From Fodinibius roseus (GTDB lineage: Bacteria > Bacteroidota > Rhodothermia > Balneolales > Balneolaceae): a stretch of DNA of 64,000 nucleotides. Below the pieces are notes generated by a model. It was not told the origin of the DNA. It searched no databases and saw only the letters and a list, made by a program, of their open reading frames with translations. Positions 1-9,557 of this stretch are shown here, piece after piece (within the stretch, counting starts at the first letter, position 1; each line of letters opens with the position of its first letter). Made by a program: the position numbers and the translations under genes. The DNA lies in contig NZ_FQUS01000025.1 in the NCBI RefSeq assembly GCF_900129315.1, positions 1 to 64,000 on the forward strand, read 5' to 3'.

Positions 1-132
1 GAGGATATCCGGGAGCAGCGCGACGTAGCCGGCGAGCACCCGGAGGTGGTCGACAGCATCCGGACCATCATGGAGCGCGAGCACACCGTCCCCGAGCTGG
101 AACGGTTTCGCATGGAAGCGCTGGGGGATTAA
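1..132 (+). CDS. C-terminal end of a sulfatase-like protein (partial)
   Basis: An open frame enters from the left edge and stops at TAA 130-132, giving 43 residues. The piece contains REQRDVAGEHPEVVDSI, which resembles the tail of arylsulfatases, where a D-L-A-x-x-H-P-E stretch precedes the last helix. The catalytic formylglycine region is not in the window, so the family call rests only on this tail. The position just before a phosphatase and a SusC/SusD pair fits a sulfated-glycan locus, but that is context only. The protein could instead be another alkaline-phosphatase-superfamily enzyme. Confidence 0.55.
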   Translation, partial: EDIREQRDVAGEHPEVVDSIRTIMEREHTVPELERFRMEALGD

Positions 133-302
133 ATCGGAGGATTAAGTGGGACTGCCGGGCGCCGGGATCCGGATGACCGGCGGGAAACGATAGTTATATT
201 TCTATTCGCCTCATCAGCTGTTATCATGCTGTTTCAGGCCGACGCGCACCATTAAAATTTCATTACTGAACAAACAATAAATTTTCATAATACACACAGA
301 TC

Positions 303-2963
303 ATGGATCGAAAAGAAAGCCTTAAGACCCTCTTGCTGGGGACTGCTTCTCTGCCGTTTTTCAAATCATCTGCAAACAATACCACAAAGGAGGAGGGAGA
401 GCGGGGGGACCCGCCCGCCCGTTCCGAACCGATGCGCAGCCGGTGGTCAGAGTGGCCGGATATGCCCTGGGTGGGTCCCGCCTACTGGGGCAACCGCCTG
501 CAGGACTGGAGCATTTCCGATGGAAAGGCGGCATGCGTCTATTCGGGTCCCAACCGCACGCTTCACAGCCTGACCCACCAGCTGGATGCGTACCACGGAC
601 ATTTTACCACCCGGGTGGTGACAGAAATCCTCAACAAAACGAAATCGGGGGATGATTACGCCGGTTTCCGGCTGGGCGCCCGGGCCGAAGACGACCCGTG
701 TCCCGTCACCTTTACCGACTATCGCCGCTCGGCCGTCTACGGGGAGGGACTTGACGCCGGGATCACCGGAGAGGGCCGGCTGTTTATCGGCGAAAAAACA
801 AGCGGGCAGACGACAGACCCCGCCGGTGCGGTCCGCCTGACACTGGAAGGCGAACCGTCCGCCCGCTCCTATACCCTTAGGCTATCGGCCGTTGAGGTCT
901 CCAGCGGGAGGCAGGTGGACCAGCTGGCAGTCGAAAACGTTGACCCTGAGACCCTGGTGGGGAATGTTGCCCTGGTGTCTCATTTTGCGTCCGGCGACGG
1001 AGCCGAAACGACGACGGCGCGCTTTTCGGACTGGCGGCTCTCGGGCAGCAAAGTCCACTCGAACCCCGGGCAGGTCTACGGCCCGGTGGTCTTTGCCCAG
1101 TACACCCTGGATCAGGAGGTCGTGAAACTCACGGCGCAGCTGACGCCCATAGAAACGATCGGGGGACATTCGGTGAGCCTGCAGATCCGGGATGGAGAGG
1201 CAGAAGAGGGGGGATGGACCCCATTGCAGGAAACCACCGTCGATGAATTGTCCCGTACCGCCCACTTCCGGCTGGAGGAGTGGTCCCGCGAAGAGGATGT
1301 GCCCTACCGCATCCGCGTGGAGCTGCCGCTGGGCGACCAGACCAGGGAATATTTTTACGAGGGGACGATCGCGGCCAATCCCGTCTCGTCCGACCGGCTC
1401 AAGGCCGCGGTCTTCAGCTGCAACCAGGAGCACGGGTTTCCCGACAACGAAGTGGTCGAAAACGTCAGCAAGCACCAGCCGGATATGGCGATGTTTCTGG
1501 GAGACCAGTTTTACGAGTCTTTCGGCGGGTTCGGCGTGGAGCGATCCCAAAACGTGGAAAAAGCAACCCTCGATTACCTGCGCAAGTGGTACATGTTCGG
1601 CTGGTCGTACCGGGATATTTTCCGGCACATCCCCTCCCTGTTCATTCCCGACGACCACGATGTCTTTCACGGGAATATATGGGGACAGGGGGGCAAGGCG
1701 GCGGACGTAGACAACGGGTACGGAAGTCCTGCCCAGGATACCGGGGGATACCAGATGCCGGCGGAGTGGGTGAAGATGGTTCAGCGCACCCAGACCAGCC
1801 ACCTGCCGGATCCCTATGATCCCACCCCCGTTGAGCAGGATATCGGGGTGTATTATACCGACTGGAATTACGGGGGCGTCAGCTTCGCCATTCTCGAGGA
1901 CCGCAAGTTTAAAACCGCCCCCAAAAACGTGCTGCCGGTCGAAGTGTCGAACGGCTTCGTTCAGGACCCCGATTTTGATATTGCCGGCCACCGGGATATC
2001 GATGCCGAGCTGCTGGGAGACCGCCAGGAGCGGTTCCTGGAAGAGTGGGTCGCCGACTGGAGCCAGGGCGCCGAAATGAAAGTGGTGCTCTCCCAGTCTC
2101 CGTTCTGCGGGGCCCATACGCTGCCGGAAGGGGCAACCTCTGACCGGATCGTGCCGAGGCGCCCGATACCTGCAAGGGGAGAATACCCGTCCGGCGACGT
2201 GCCCGCCCGGGACATGGATACGAATGCGTGGCCCATGGACAAGCGGGACCAGGCGCTGGAAATCATACGCAAAGGCTTTGCACTGCATATCGCCGGGGAC
2301 CAGCACCTGGCGAGCGTCATCAAATACGGGGTAGAGGAGTACGGGGACTCGGGCTTTGTCTATACTCTCCCCGCCCTGAACAATACCTGGCCCCGGCGCT
2401 GGTACCCGACCCTGGGAAACGACCACCGGTCGCTGCTGGGAAATCCGAAATACACCGGCAACTTCAAAGATGCTTTTGATAACCGGATCACCGTCTTTTC
2501 AGTGGCCAACCCGGTGCAAACCAACCGCAAACCCGCCATTATCTACGACCGCGCCACCGGCTACGGGATCGTTACCTTTGATAAAACAGAACGAACGGCC
2601 CGGCTCGAATGCTGGCCCCGCTACGTGGATCCCCAGGCGAATCCGGAGGGACAGTACGACGGGTGGCCGATGCTGATTGACCAGAAAAACAATTATGACC
2701 GCCGCGCTGCCGGCTACCTGCCGGAGCTGCAGGTGAGCGGACTGTCAGACCCGGTCGTCCAGGTCTTCAACCAGGACGAAGGTCAGCTGGAATACGCCCT
2801 GCGGATCAAGGGCACGACCTTTGCGCCCCCCGTGTTTGCCGGAGGATCATACAGCGTCCGCGTAGGAGATCCCGACCGGGATGACTGGCAGGAATATGAG
2901 AACCTCAGCGCGGTGGGGGAGAAAGAGGGTGAAGGCGAGGTTATCCGGTGTGAGTTTACCTGA
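303..2963 (+). CDS. PhoD-like metallophosphatase with N-terminal beta-rich domain
   Basis: The 886-residue protein has a hydrophobic signal-like N terminus (residues 8-22) without a twin arginine. Residues about 30-260 look like a jelly-roll/laminin-G type domain and are followed by a short Fn3-like stretch. From about residue 365 the PhoD metallophosphatase signatures appear: AVFSCNQEH, GDQFYE (about 400), PDDHD (about 450), SQSP (about 598) and GDQH (about 665). PhoD enzymes are Ca/Fe-dependent phosphodiesterases or phosphomonoesterases acting outside the cytoplasm. At 886 residues this is longer than typical PhoD (roughly 550), and the N-terminal domain accounts for the difference. A strong terminator follows at 2997-3036. 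The substrate is unknown. The metal-site motifs are seen; the enzymatic activity is inferred from the family. Confidence 0.8.
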   Translation: MDRKESLKTLLLGTASLPFFKSSANNTTKEEGERGDPPARSEPMRSRWSEWPDMPWVGPAYWGNRLQDWSISDGKAACVYSGPNRTLHSLTHQLDAYHGHFTTRVVTEILNKTKSGDDYAGFRLGARAEDDPCPVTFTDYRRSAVYGEGLDAGITGEGRLFIGEKTSGQTTDPAGAVRLTLEGEPSARSYTLRLSAVEVSSGRQVDQLAVENVDPETLVGNVALVSHFASGDGAETTTARFSDWRLSGSKVHSNPGQVYGPVVFAQYTLDQEVVKLTAQLTPIETIGGHSVSLQIRDGEAEEGGWTPLQETTVDELSRTAHFRLEEWSREEDVPYRIRVELPLGDQTREYFYEGTIAANPVSSDRLKAAVFSCNQEHGFPDNEVVENVSKHQPDMAMFLGDQFYESFGGFGVERSQNVEKATLDYLRKWYMFGWSYRDIFRHIPSLFIPDDHDVFHGNIWGQGGKAADVDNGYGSPAQDTGGYQMPAEWVKMVQRTQTSHLPDPYDPTPVEQDIGVYYTDWNYGGVSFAILEDRKFKTAPKNVLPVEVSNGFVQDPDFDIAGHRDIDAELLGDRQERFLEEWVADWSQGAEMKVVLSQSPFCGAHTLPEGATSDRIVPRRPIPARGEYPSGDVPARDMDTNAWPMDKRDQALEIIRKGFALHIAGDQHLASVIKYGVEEYGDSGFVYTLPALNNTWPRRWYPTLGNDHRSLLGNPKYTGNFKDAFDNRITVFSVANPVQTNRKPAIIYDRATGYGIVTFDKTERTARLECWPRYVDPQANPEGQYDGWPMLIDQKNNYDRRAAGYLPELQVSGLSDPVVQVFNQDEGQLEYALRIKGTTFAPPVFAGGSYSVRVGDPDRDDWQEYENLSAVGEKEGEGEVIRCEFT

Positions 2964-2996
2964 GCCCCCCTTATAGTCGCATAATCCCTTCCGGCT

Positions 2997-3036
2997 GCAG
3001 CGCCGGGTTTTTACCCTTTATAAAACCCGGCGCTGC
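2997..3036 (+). terminator. Rho-independent terminator after the phosphatase gene
   Basis: A perfect 15-bp inverted repeat is seen, GCAGCGCCGGGTTTT (2997-3011) and AAAACCCGGCGCTGC (3022-3036), with a 10-nt loop. The arms themselves contain the A and T runs, so it may work in both directions. It lies 34 bp after the stop codon. Confidence 0.85.
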
Positions 3037-3373
3037 CCGGCTTTTCTGCATTCCCGCCCTTCCCGTTCCCCGGCTGCGAAAGCAAATGATGCTGTTCCTG
3101 ATGTCATCTCCCCCGGCGGGATCTGCATACCTTCCTGGCTAATTCTGACCTGAAATTAAGATCCCCTCCGGAAAGCGGTGAAAAAATAAGAAGAAGAGGT
3201 GGTTCTAAAAACAATAAACTGAAAAAATATTCATGCAGAAAAAAGAAAAAGAAAAAAATGTGCTTGTATTTTATTCAACTTTTTTTAAGTTGTGAACAGG
3301 GCAACGAAATATACTCTATATGGAATCTGGTAGGGTACAAATCACATATCAAAACTAAAATAAGGGTAAAAAG
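3037..3373 (+). promoter_or_regulatory. AT-rich leader of the SusC/SusD operon
   Basis: This 337-bp gap has no credible reading frame. Its second half is strongly A/T-rich, with purine runs near 3235-3260 and a poly-T run near 3280, in sharp contrast to the GC-rich genes around it. The stretch TTGTGAACAGG (about 3289) followed by TATACTCTATATGG (about 3311) may hold the promoter, but no group-specific consensus can be fixed by eye. It is the only plausible start point for susC transcription because a strong terminator lies upstream. Confidence 0.45.
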
Positions 3374-6300
3374 ATGAATTATATGATGAAAAGGCTACTA
3401 TCTTTGTTTTCTTTCGTGTTCCTTTTTGCGGTGGTGGGACTACAGGCCCAGAATATTGACGTTTCGGGGCAGGTGGTTGACGCCGCGACCGGCGAGTCGC
3501 TGCCGGGGGTGAATATCACGGTCCAGGGAACCACATCGGGAACAACCACGGACATAGACGGGAACTATGAAATAACGGTCCCCTCTGATGCGACCCTGGT
3601 TTTCTCCTTTGTAGGCTTCCAGCGGACCGAAATCCCGGTAGAGGGAAGGAGCACGATTGACGTGGAACTCCAGGAGTCAACTGCAGCCCTCGATGAAGTG
3701 GTTGTGGTCGGTTTCGGAACCCAGCGCAGGGCGGATGTCACGGGCGCCGTGAGTTCGGTTTCCGCCAGCGAGCTGGAAGAACAGCCGCTGACCAATACCG
3801 AGCTGGGCCTTCAGGGCATTTCCCCCGGCCTGACCGTCGAATACGAGGGAGGGCAGCCCGGTGAGGAAAATGCCGTAACGCGCATCCGGGGTACCGGCAC
3901 CCTGAATAATGCCAATCCGCTGGTCCTGGTTGACGGGGTGGAGCAATCGCTCAGCACGCTCGAGCCCTCCTCCATCGAATCCATATCGGTGCTCAAGGAT
4001 GCGGCTTCCGCTGCTATCTACGGCTCCCGCGCCGCCAACGGGGTTATTTTGGTTACGACCAAAAGGGGTGCCAATTCCGGCATGACTGTCAAGTATAATA
4101 CGCATGTCGGCATACAGAATGAGCTGGGATTCCCGGAAGGAGCTTCCAAGGAAGACTGGATGAGACTGGAAAACGAGGCGCAGATCAACGCCGGCGGGTC
4201 CCCCATTTACTCGGAAGAATATATAAGTAATGTTGTGGCCGGGACCAACCCGCTGCAGTATCCCTTTGCGGAATGGGAGAAAGGCGTATTCCGGGAAAAT
4301 GCGCTTGAACACAATCACTCGCTGTCCGTGTCAACGGGAAGCGATGTGGGTCGTATCTACGCACTGGTCAACTATACCAATACGGATGGTGTTATTCAAA
4401 GCTTCAATAACGAGGAAGCAAGCATTCGCATCAACAGCGATCTGTACCTGACGGATGAACTGACCGCCAAGGCTAATATCCTGTACCGCAACAGGGACGT
4501 ATCCGGTCCCGGTTTTACCCCCGCCCGCATAACGCAGGGCATTCTTCACATAAACAGGAATGCGGTAATGAGCTACCCGGACGGACAGGAAGCCACCGGG
4601 GATCTCCTGTTTGGCCAGTGGAATCCCTTTATCATGGCTAACTCGGGTGAAACCACGAGAATGAGCAACGATATCGTCGGAACCGTGGGACTCGATTATC
4701 AAATTAATGAAATGTTTTCGCTGGAGGGCGACTTTACCGCCAATATAACCAGTACGGATGAGACTGTGTTCCGGGAATCACGCAACGGCATGATTAACTA
4801 TGTGACCGGCGAACCGGTGGCGGCCAGCGGCTGGTTCGGCACCAACACACTCCAGGAAGGCCGCTATGCGGAACGGGAACTGAGTCAACGGTTGTACCTG
4901 AACTACGAGCAAACGGTCGGAGCCCACAATATGAGCGGGGTGGCCGGTTACGAGGAAATCTTTAACCGAACCGAGCAGGTCTCGGCAGCCCGGGCCAACT
5001 TCTTTAACAATGAGCTGCGGGCACTGAGCGCGGGCGATGCCGGCAACCAGCGCACCTGTCAGCCGTACGACGACCCGGGTCGGTTCACCGATGGGTGTTA
5101 CGATAATGAGTGGCGGCTTCGATCCTTCTTCGGACGAGCGAACTACTCCTACGACGACCGGTATTCCCTGCAGGCCAATCTGCGGTACGACGGTTCCTCC
5201 CGCTTTGGCGACGGAAACCGGTGGGGACTGTATCCCTCCTTCTCGGCGGGATGGAGAATTTCCAGCGAATCGTTTATGGATAATGTGGATGCGGTCAGCA
5301 ACCTCCGCCTGAGGGGGTCGTGGGGACAGCTGGGGAACCAGGAAATCGGTCTTTTCCAGTTCATGAATACCTACAACCTGAATCAGCCCTACCAGTTCAA
5401 CGGCAATGTGGTGCCCGGGGCGGCGGTTACGGACGCCGGGAACCCGATCATTACCTGGGAGACCACCACCATGACCAACATCGGACTGGATGTGGGACTG
5501 ATGGACGACCGGTTTGAAATCATCGGGGAGTACTTCTGGAACTACACCGATGACATCCTGCTGGATCTGCCGATTCCGCCCACCATCGGAGTGGATCCGC
5601 CCACGCAAAACGCTGCCGAAGTCTCGAATATCGGCTGGGAGCTCCAGGTCAACTATAACAGCGTATCGCGGGGCGACGACGCGCTGCAGTACTCGATCGG
5701 CGTGAACTTCTCCGACGTTGTCAATGAAATTGAAAGCCTGAGCGGTGAAGGTCCGTTCTATCCCGACAAGTTTACGGTTTGGACCGAAGGGGAATCCATT
5801 AATTCGCTGCGGGGCTTTACCTCGCCCGGATTGTACCGGTCCCAGGAGGACTTGAATCAATATCCCGCCCGGATCAACCCGAATGCCGGAATAGGCGATA
5901 TCATCTATAAGGACCTGAACGGGGACGGCAATCTTTCCCAGTCGCTCGCCGTCGACGGGGGCGACCAGGTGATCATGGGCAATGAAGATCCCCGCTACGA
6001 ATTCGGGGTGAATTTTAACGCCTCCTACCGGGGATTTGACTTCTCCATGTTCTGGCAGGGCGTCCTGAAACAGCATCATACACTCGACGGGGCGCTTATG
6101 GAGGGACCCAACTGGCAGAACTTTATTCCCAAGGTTATGGCCGAGAAAACGTTCCACCCGGAACGAAATCCGGACGGGACCTGGCCTAAAGTGACCGCGG
6201 GGAATACCTGGAACCTGCAGGAGTCGGATTTCTGGCTCCAGGACACCAAATACGCCAGGCTCAAAAATGTTCAGCTTGGATACAGAATTCCTCAGTCCGT

Positions 6301-6448
6301 GGTTACCAATCTTCGGATCTATGTGGCGGGCACGAACTTGTTGACCTTTACGCCCACGGATCTGTTTGATCCTGAGTTGCCGAGGGGACGAAGCCAGTTC
6401 TTCCCGCATACCAAGAAATTAACCGTAGGCATGAATGTTACGTTTTAA
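3374..6448 (+). CDS. SusC/RagA-family TonB-linked outer membrane protein
   Basis: The 1024-residue protein starts with a Sec signal (residues 4-25, ending VVGLQAQ). It then has a carboxypeptidase-regulatory-like domain (about 27-105) and the ALDEVVVVGFGTQRR segment typical of SusC TonB boxes. A plug domain follows (about 115-225, with IRGTGTLNN, PLVLVDGVE and IYGSRAANGVILVTTK) and a long beta-barrel ending in an aromatic (MNVTF). SusC proteins import oligosaccharides or peptides across the outer membrane together with a SusD lipoprotein, which is the next gene (26-bp gap). ATGs at 3383 and 3386 are alternative starts. The substrate cannot be read from the sequence; the neighbouring enzymes suggest a glycan or glycoside. 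Confidence 0.93.
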   Translation: MNYMMKRLLSLFSFVFLFAVVGLQAQNIDVSGQVVDAATGESLPGVNITVQGTTSGTTTDIDGNYEITVPSDATLVFSFVGFQRTEIPVEGRSTIDVELQESTAALDEVVVVGFGTQRRADVTGAVSSVSASELEEQPLTNTELGLQGISPGLTVEYEGGQPGEENAVTRIRGTGTLNNANPLVLVDGVEQSLSTLEPSSIESISVLKDAASAAIYGSRAANGVILVTTKRGANSGMTVKYNTHVGIQNELGFPEGASKEDWMRLENEAQINAGGSPIYSEEYISNVVAGTNPLQYPFAEWEKGVFRENALEHNHSLSVSTGSDVGRIYALVNYTNTDGVIQSFNNEEASIRINSDLYLTDELTAKANILYRNRDVSGPGFTPARITQGILHINRNAVMSYPDGQEATGDLLFGQWNPFIMANSGETTRMSNDIVGTVGLDYQINEMFSLEGDFTANITSTDETVFRESRNGMINYVTGEPVAASGWFGTNTLQEGRYAERELSQRLYLNYEQTVGAHNMSGVAGYEEIFNRTEQVSAARANFFNNELRALSAGDAGNQRTCQPYDDPGRFTDGCYDNEWRLRSFFGRANYSYDDRYSLQANLRYDGSSRFGDGNRWGLYPSFSAGWRISSESFMDNVDAVSNLRLRGSWGQLGNQEIGLFQFMNTYNLNQPYQFNGNVVPGAAVTDAGNPIITWETTTMTNIGLDVGLMDDRFEIIGEYFWNYTDDILLDLPIPPTIGVDPPTQNAAEVSNIGWELQVNYNSVSRGDDALQYSIGVNFSDVVNEIESLSGEGPFYPDKFTVWTEGESINSLRGFTSPGLYRSQEDLNQYPARINPNAGIGDIIYKDLNGDGNLSQSLAVDGGDQVIMGNEDPRYEFGVNFNASYRGFDFSMFWQGVLKQHHTLDGALMEGPNWQNFIPKVMAEKTFHPERNPDGTWPKVTAGNTWNLQESDFWLQDTKYARLKNVQLGYRIPQSVVTNLRIYVAGTNLLTFTPTDLFDPELPRGRSQFFPHTKKLTVGMNVTF

Positions 6449-6473
6449 ACATTTATTTAAAGAGGATGTTATT

Positions 6474-8024
6474 ATGAAGAATCGAATTATTATAAGTCTG
6501 TTTTTAGGAGTCTTTTTGATCGTCGGATGCGACGATGGCCTGGATATTCTGCCCACCGGCACCGTGGCGGAAGAGGTATACTGGCAGCGGCAAAGTGATG
6601 CTGTAACGGCCGTTAATGCGGTGTACCGGGAGCTCGACGATCAAACCATGATCAAGCAGCTCGACGGGGTTACCGATATCGGCTACCGGGCGCCATCGGG
6701 ACCCGGGACCCTGCATGATGTGGGCGCCGGGAATATTGTGCCGTCCAATGACGCCATAGGAGCCATATGGGACGGGTACTACATCGGCGTCCGGAAGGCC
6801 AACGACGTGATTACCAACATCAGCGAGGTGGAGACCGGGGACCCGGAGGTGCTGTCGCGCGTGGAAGCGGAAGCGCGGTTCCTGCGGGCCTATTTCTATA
6901 CGCAGCTCTCCAGCCTGTGGGGCGGCGTGCCACTCATCGAAGAGCCCCTCGACATCAACCAGCATGTGGGACGTACGGATAAAGAGCAGATTGTCAATTT
7001 TATTATTGCCGAGCTGGACCAGATCATCGATAACAACAGCCTCCCCATGAGCTACGAAGGGGAAAATATCGGACGCGCGACGCACGGGGCGGCCCTGGCC
7101 CTCAAAGCACGGGTTGCGCTGCGGAACAGCCGCTGGACCACTGCCCGGGACGCCGCCCAGGCCGTGATGGACCTGGATATCTACGAGTTGTACCCGGACT
7201 ACCAGGGACTCTTTCAGTATGAGGGACAAAATTCCTCGGAGGTCATCTTTGACCGGCAGTATGCGCCGGACGGGCAGACCTACGGTGCTTTCGGCTATTC
7301 GGCCGCTTCCATCGGGGGCAGCTCCACGGTGGAACCGCTTCACGGGCTCTATCAACTGATGGAGTTCGACGGTCCCCGGAACCCGGACGATCCCTACGAA
7401 AATATCGACCCGCGGTGGAACCACACGGTCTACTATACCGGGCAGCCGATCGGGAATTCTACCTATAACTCACGTCCCGACAGTCCCACCCCGGACCGGG
7501 TGCAGGGCAGCGAGGCATCCACCCAGCACGGCTACAACCTGAAAAAATGGGTGGATTACGAGAACGACAACGCCAACCCCTCCAACGGCTCGATCAACCT
7601 GATCCATATCCGGTATGCCGACGTGCTGCTGATGTATGCGGAGGCTAAAATCGAGCTGAATGAACTCGACCAGTCGGTGTACGACGCCATTAACGAGGTG
7701 CGTCAGCGTCCCACAGTAGATATGCCGCCCATCACGGGAGGCAAGACCCAGGACGAACTGCGGGAAATTCTCCGCAGGGAGCGCGGCGTCGAGCTGGCCT
7801 TTGAAGGCCTGCGGCTGTTTGACATGAACCGCTGGGGCATCGGCGAGCGAAAAGCCGGACTGGCCCAGGGCTCCTATTTCTATGACGAGCAGGCCGACGA
7901 ATGGTACCTGCACGACAGGGGATTTAACCGGTCGTTCAACCCGAACAGGGATACGCTGTGGCCTATTCCCACGGACGAGATGAACAGCAACGATGAAATC
8001 ACCCAGAATAACCCGGGTTATTAA
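6474..8024 (+). CDS. SusD/RagB-family substrate-binding lipoprotein
   Basis: The 516-residue protein begins MKNRIIIS and has a lipobox ending at Cys19 (LIVGC), so it is probably anchored at the outer membrane. The SusD fold is supported by the N-terminal TPR-like segment (WDGYYIGVRKANDVI, RFLRAYFY, WGGVPLI), the YADVLLMYAEA motif and the RRERGVELAFEGLRLFDMNR segment near the C terminus. I chose the ATG at 6474 because the upstream in-frame ATG at 6435 lies inside susC and would remove the signal peptide from the N terminus. SusD binds the ligand and caps the SusC pore. It is followed by a terminator at 8044-8072. Confidence 0.93.
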   Translation: MKNRIIISLFLGVFLIVGCDDGLDILPTGTVAEEVYWQRQSDAVTAVNAVYRELDDQTMIKQLDGVTDIGYRAPSGPGTLHDVGAGNIVPSNDAIGAIWDGYYIGVRKANDVITNISEVETGDPEVLSRVEAEARFLRAYFYTQLSSLWGGVPLIEEPLDINQHVGRTDKEQIVNFIIAELDQIIDNNSLPMSYEGENIGRATHGAALALKARVALRNSRWTTARDAAQAVMDLDIYELYPDYQGLFQYEGQNSSEVIFDRQYAPDGQTYGAFGYSAASIGGSSTVEPLHGLYQLMEFDGPRNPDDPYENIDPRWNHTVYYTGQPIGNSTYNSRPDSPTPDRVQGSEASTQHGYNLKKWVDYENDNANPSNGSINLIHIRYADVLLMYAEAKIELNELDQSVYDAINEVRQRPTVDMPPITGGKTQDELREILRRERGVELAFEGLRLFDMNRWGIGERKAGLAQGSYFYDEQADEWYLHDRGFNRSFNPNRDTLWPIPTDEMNSNDEITQNNPGY

Positions 8025-8043
8025 TTGATTTTTAACGTATTGT

Positions 8044-8072
8044 GCGGTTGCAGGGGGTATCCCCGCAACCGC
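8044..8072 (+). terminator. Terminator or attenuator after susD
   Basis: The arms GCGGTTGC (8044-8051) and GCAACCGC (8065-8072) pair outside an inner GGGG/CCCC stem with a three-base loop and a small bulge. TCTATTTTTAAC follows. This is a good intrinsic terminator between the SusC/D pair and the enzyme genes, so the enzymes may be expressed at a lower level or from their own promoter. Confidence 0.75.
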
Positions 8073-8102
8073 TCTATTTTTAACAACTAAATCAGTAGTA
8101 GT

Positions 8103-9473
8103 ATGAGTAACAAACAACAAAGCCGGCGCGACTTTTTATCAACCGTCACGCTGGGGACCCTGGGCACCTTTGGTGCCGCAGGCGTGTTAAAGGGCTGCTC
8201 GGATTCAAATGCCAACAGCAGCAGCATCAGAGAAGATCCGTATGTTTCGCTGAGAGACCGGGCCCCGGACGGCGAGCCGCTGAAGGCCGGGCTGGTCGGA
8301 TGCGGGGGACGCGGGAGCGGGGCCGCCGTGAATTTTCTGGATGCGGGACCCAATCTCGAGATTGTAGCGCTGGGCGATGCCTTTCAGGACCAGCTGGACA
8401 AGTGCCGGACCAACCTCAACAAGGCTCGGGGCGTGGAGGTGGCCGACGAGAACTGCTACGTGGGCTTTGACGCCTACCAGAAAGTGATCGACTCCGGGGT
8501 GGATATCGTTCTTTTCGCCACCCCGCCCCATTTTCGCCCCATGCACGTCAGGGCCGCCATCGAGGCGGGCAAGCATGTGTTTCAGGAGAAGCCGGTGGCC
8601 GTCGACCCGGTCGGGGCACGGATGATGATGGAGACCACCCAACAGGCCAAAGAGAAGGAGCTTGTCATGGTCAGCGGCACCGTCCACCGCTATCAAAGGG
8701 ATTATATCGAAACCCGCGAGCGCGTCAGGGACGGTGCCATAGGCGAGGTGGTTGGTGCCACGTTCATCCGCAACGGGGGCGCCCTGTGGTGGGTGGATCG
8801 CAAGCCCGGGTGGAGCGACATGGAATACATGCTGCGCAACTGGGGCAACTTCGCCTGGCTGTCCGGCGACCATATCGTGGAAATGTTTATCCACCAGCTG
8901 GATACGATGAGCTGGCACATGGGAAGCCACCCGGTCAAGGCGGTCGGCTACGGGGGACGCCAGCAGCGGGTGTCCGGGGACCAGTTTGACCAGTTCAGCA
9001 TTGTATATGAGTATGAGAACGGGAAAAAAGCGCACTGTGCCACCCGCCAGATCAACGACTGCGACAACCGGATGCAGGAGATGATCACCGGCACCGAAGG
9101 GTATATCGATGCCACAGGAGCCATCTATAATCACGACGGCGAGGTCGTATGGGAATACCCCTACCCGGATGAAGAGGACGCCGAATCGCAATGGCACGTA
9201 ACCAACCCCTTCGTTCAGGAGCATATAGAGCTGGTGACGGCCATACGAACCGGGAACTACCACAATGATTCCGAAGAGCAGGTCAAGTCCTCGCGTATTG
9301 CGATCATGGGACGCATGGCCGCCTATACCGGCGAGGAAATTACCTGGGACGAAGTCGTTAATTCCGATCTGCGGCTGGGACCCGATACCTATGAATTCGG
9401 TCCGGTGGAAGGCATTCCGGAAGAACCGCCTGTTGTGGGGACGGCTCCGGCACCGACGGACCGTTACAGTTAG
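8103..9473 (+). CDS. Tat-exported Gfo/Idh/MocA oxidoreductase, copy 1
   Basis: The 456-residue protein has a twin-arginine leader (S-R-R-D-F-L, residues 7-12) and a possible lipobox ending at Cys32 (VLKGC). The Rossmann segment GLVGCGGRGSG (about 60-70) binds NAD(P), and the family motif EKP sits at about residue 162 (HVFQEKPVAVDP). The GDHIVE...H segment belongs to the substrate domain. Gfo/Idh/MocA enzymes oxidise or reduce sugars and polyols. The Tat signal implies folding with cofactor in the cytoplasm before export, as known for periplasmic glucose-fructose oxidoreductase. The next gene is a close paralogue. With two DUF1080 genes downstream, a role in making 3-keto-glycosides is plausible but not shown. 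Confidence 0.88.
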   Translation: MSNKQQSRRDFLSTVTLGTLGTFGAAGVLKGCSDSNANSSSIREDPYVSLRDRAPDGEPLKAGLVGCGGRGSGAAVNFLDAGPNLEIVALGDAFQDQLDKCRTNLNKARGVEVADENCYVGFDAYQKVIDSGVDIVLFATPPHFRPMHVRAAIEAGKHVFQEKPVAVDPVGARMMMETTQQAKEKELVMVSGTVHRYQRDYIETRERVRDGAIGEVVGATFIRNGGALWWVDRKPGWSDMEYMLRNWGNFAWLSGDHIVEMFIHQLDTMSWHMGSHPVKAVGYGGRQQRVSGDQFDQFSIVYEYENGKKAHCATRQINDCDNRMQEMITGTEGYIDATGAIYNHDGEVVWEYPYPDEEDAESQWHVTNPFVQEHIELVTAIRTGNYHNDSEEQVKSSRIAIMGRMAAYTGEEITWDEVVNSDLRLGPDTYEFGPVEGIPEEPPVVGTAPAPTDRYS

Positions 9474-9496
9474 TAGTTAATTATATTCTATATTAC

Positions 9497-9527
9497 CGTA
9501 AGGCGGATGGTATGTCCGGATCTTACG
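9497..9527 (+). terminator. Weak hairpin between the two oxidoreductase genes
   Basis: CGTAAG (9497-9502) pairs with CTTACG (9522-9527). An inner CGGA/TCCG pairing is separated by a bulge, and CACTTTTAAAAG follows shortly after. It may be an attenuator or a processing hairpin in a continuous message; the stem is not strong. Confidence 0.4.
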
Positions 9528-9557
9528 CCGTTGTCACTTTTAAAAGATACCTTGATT

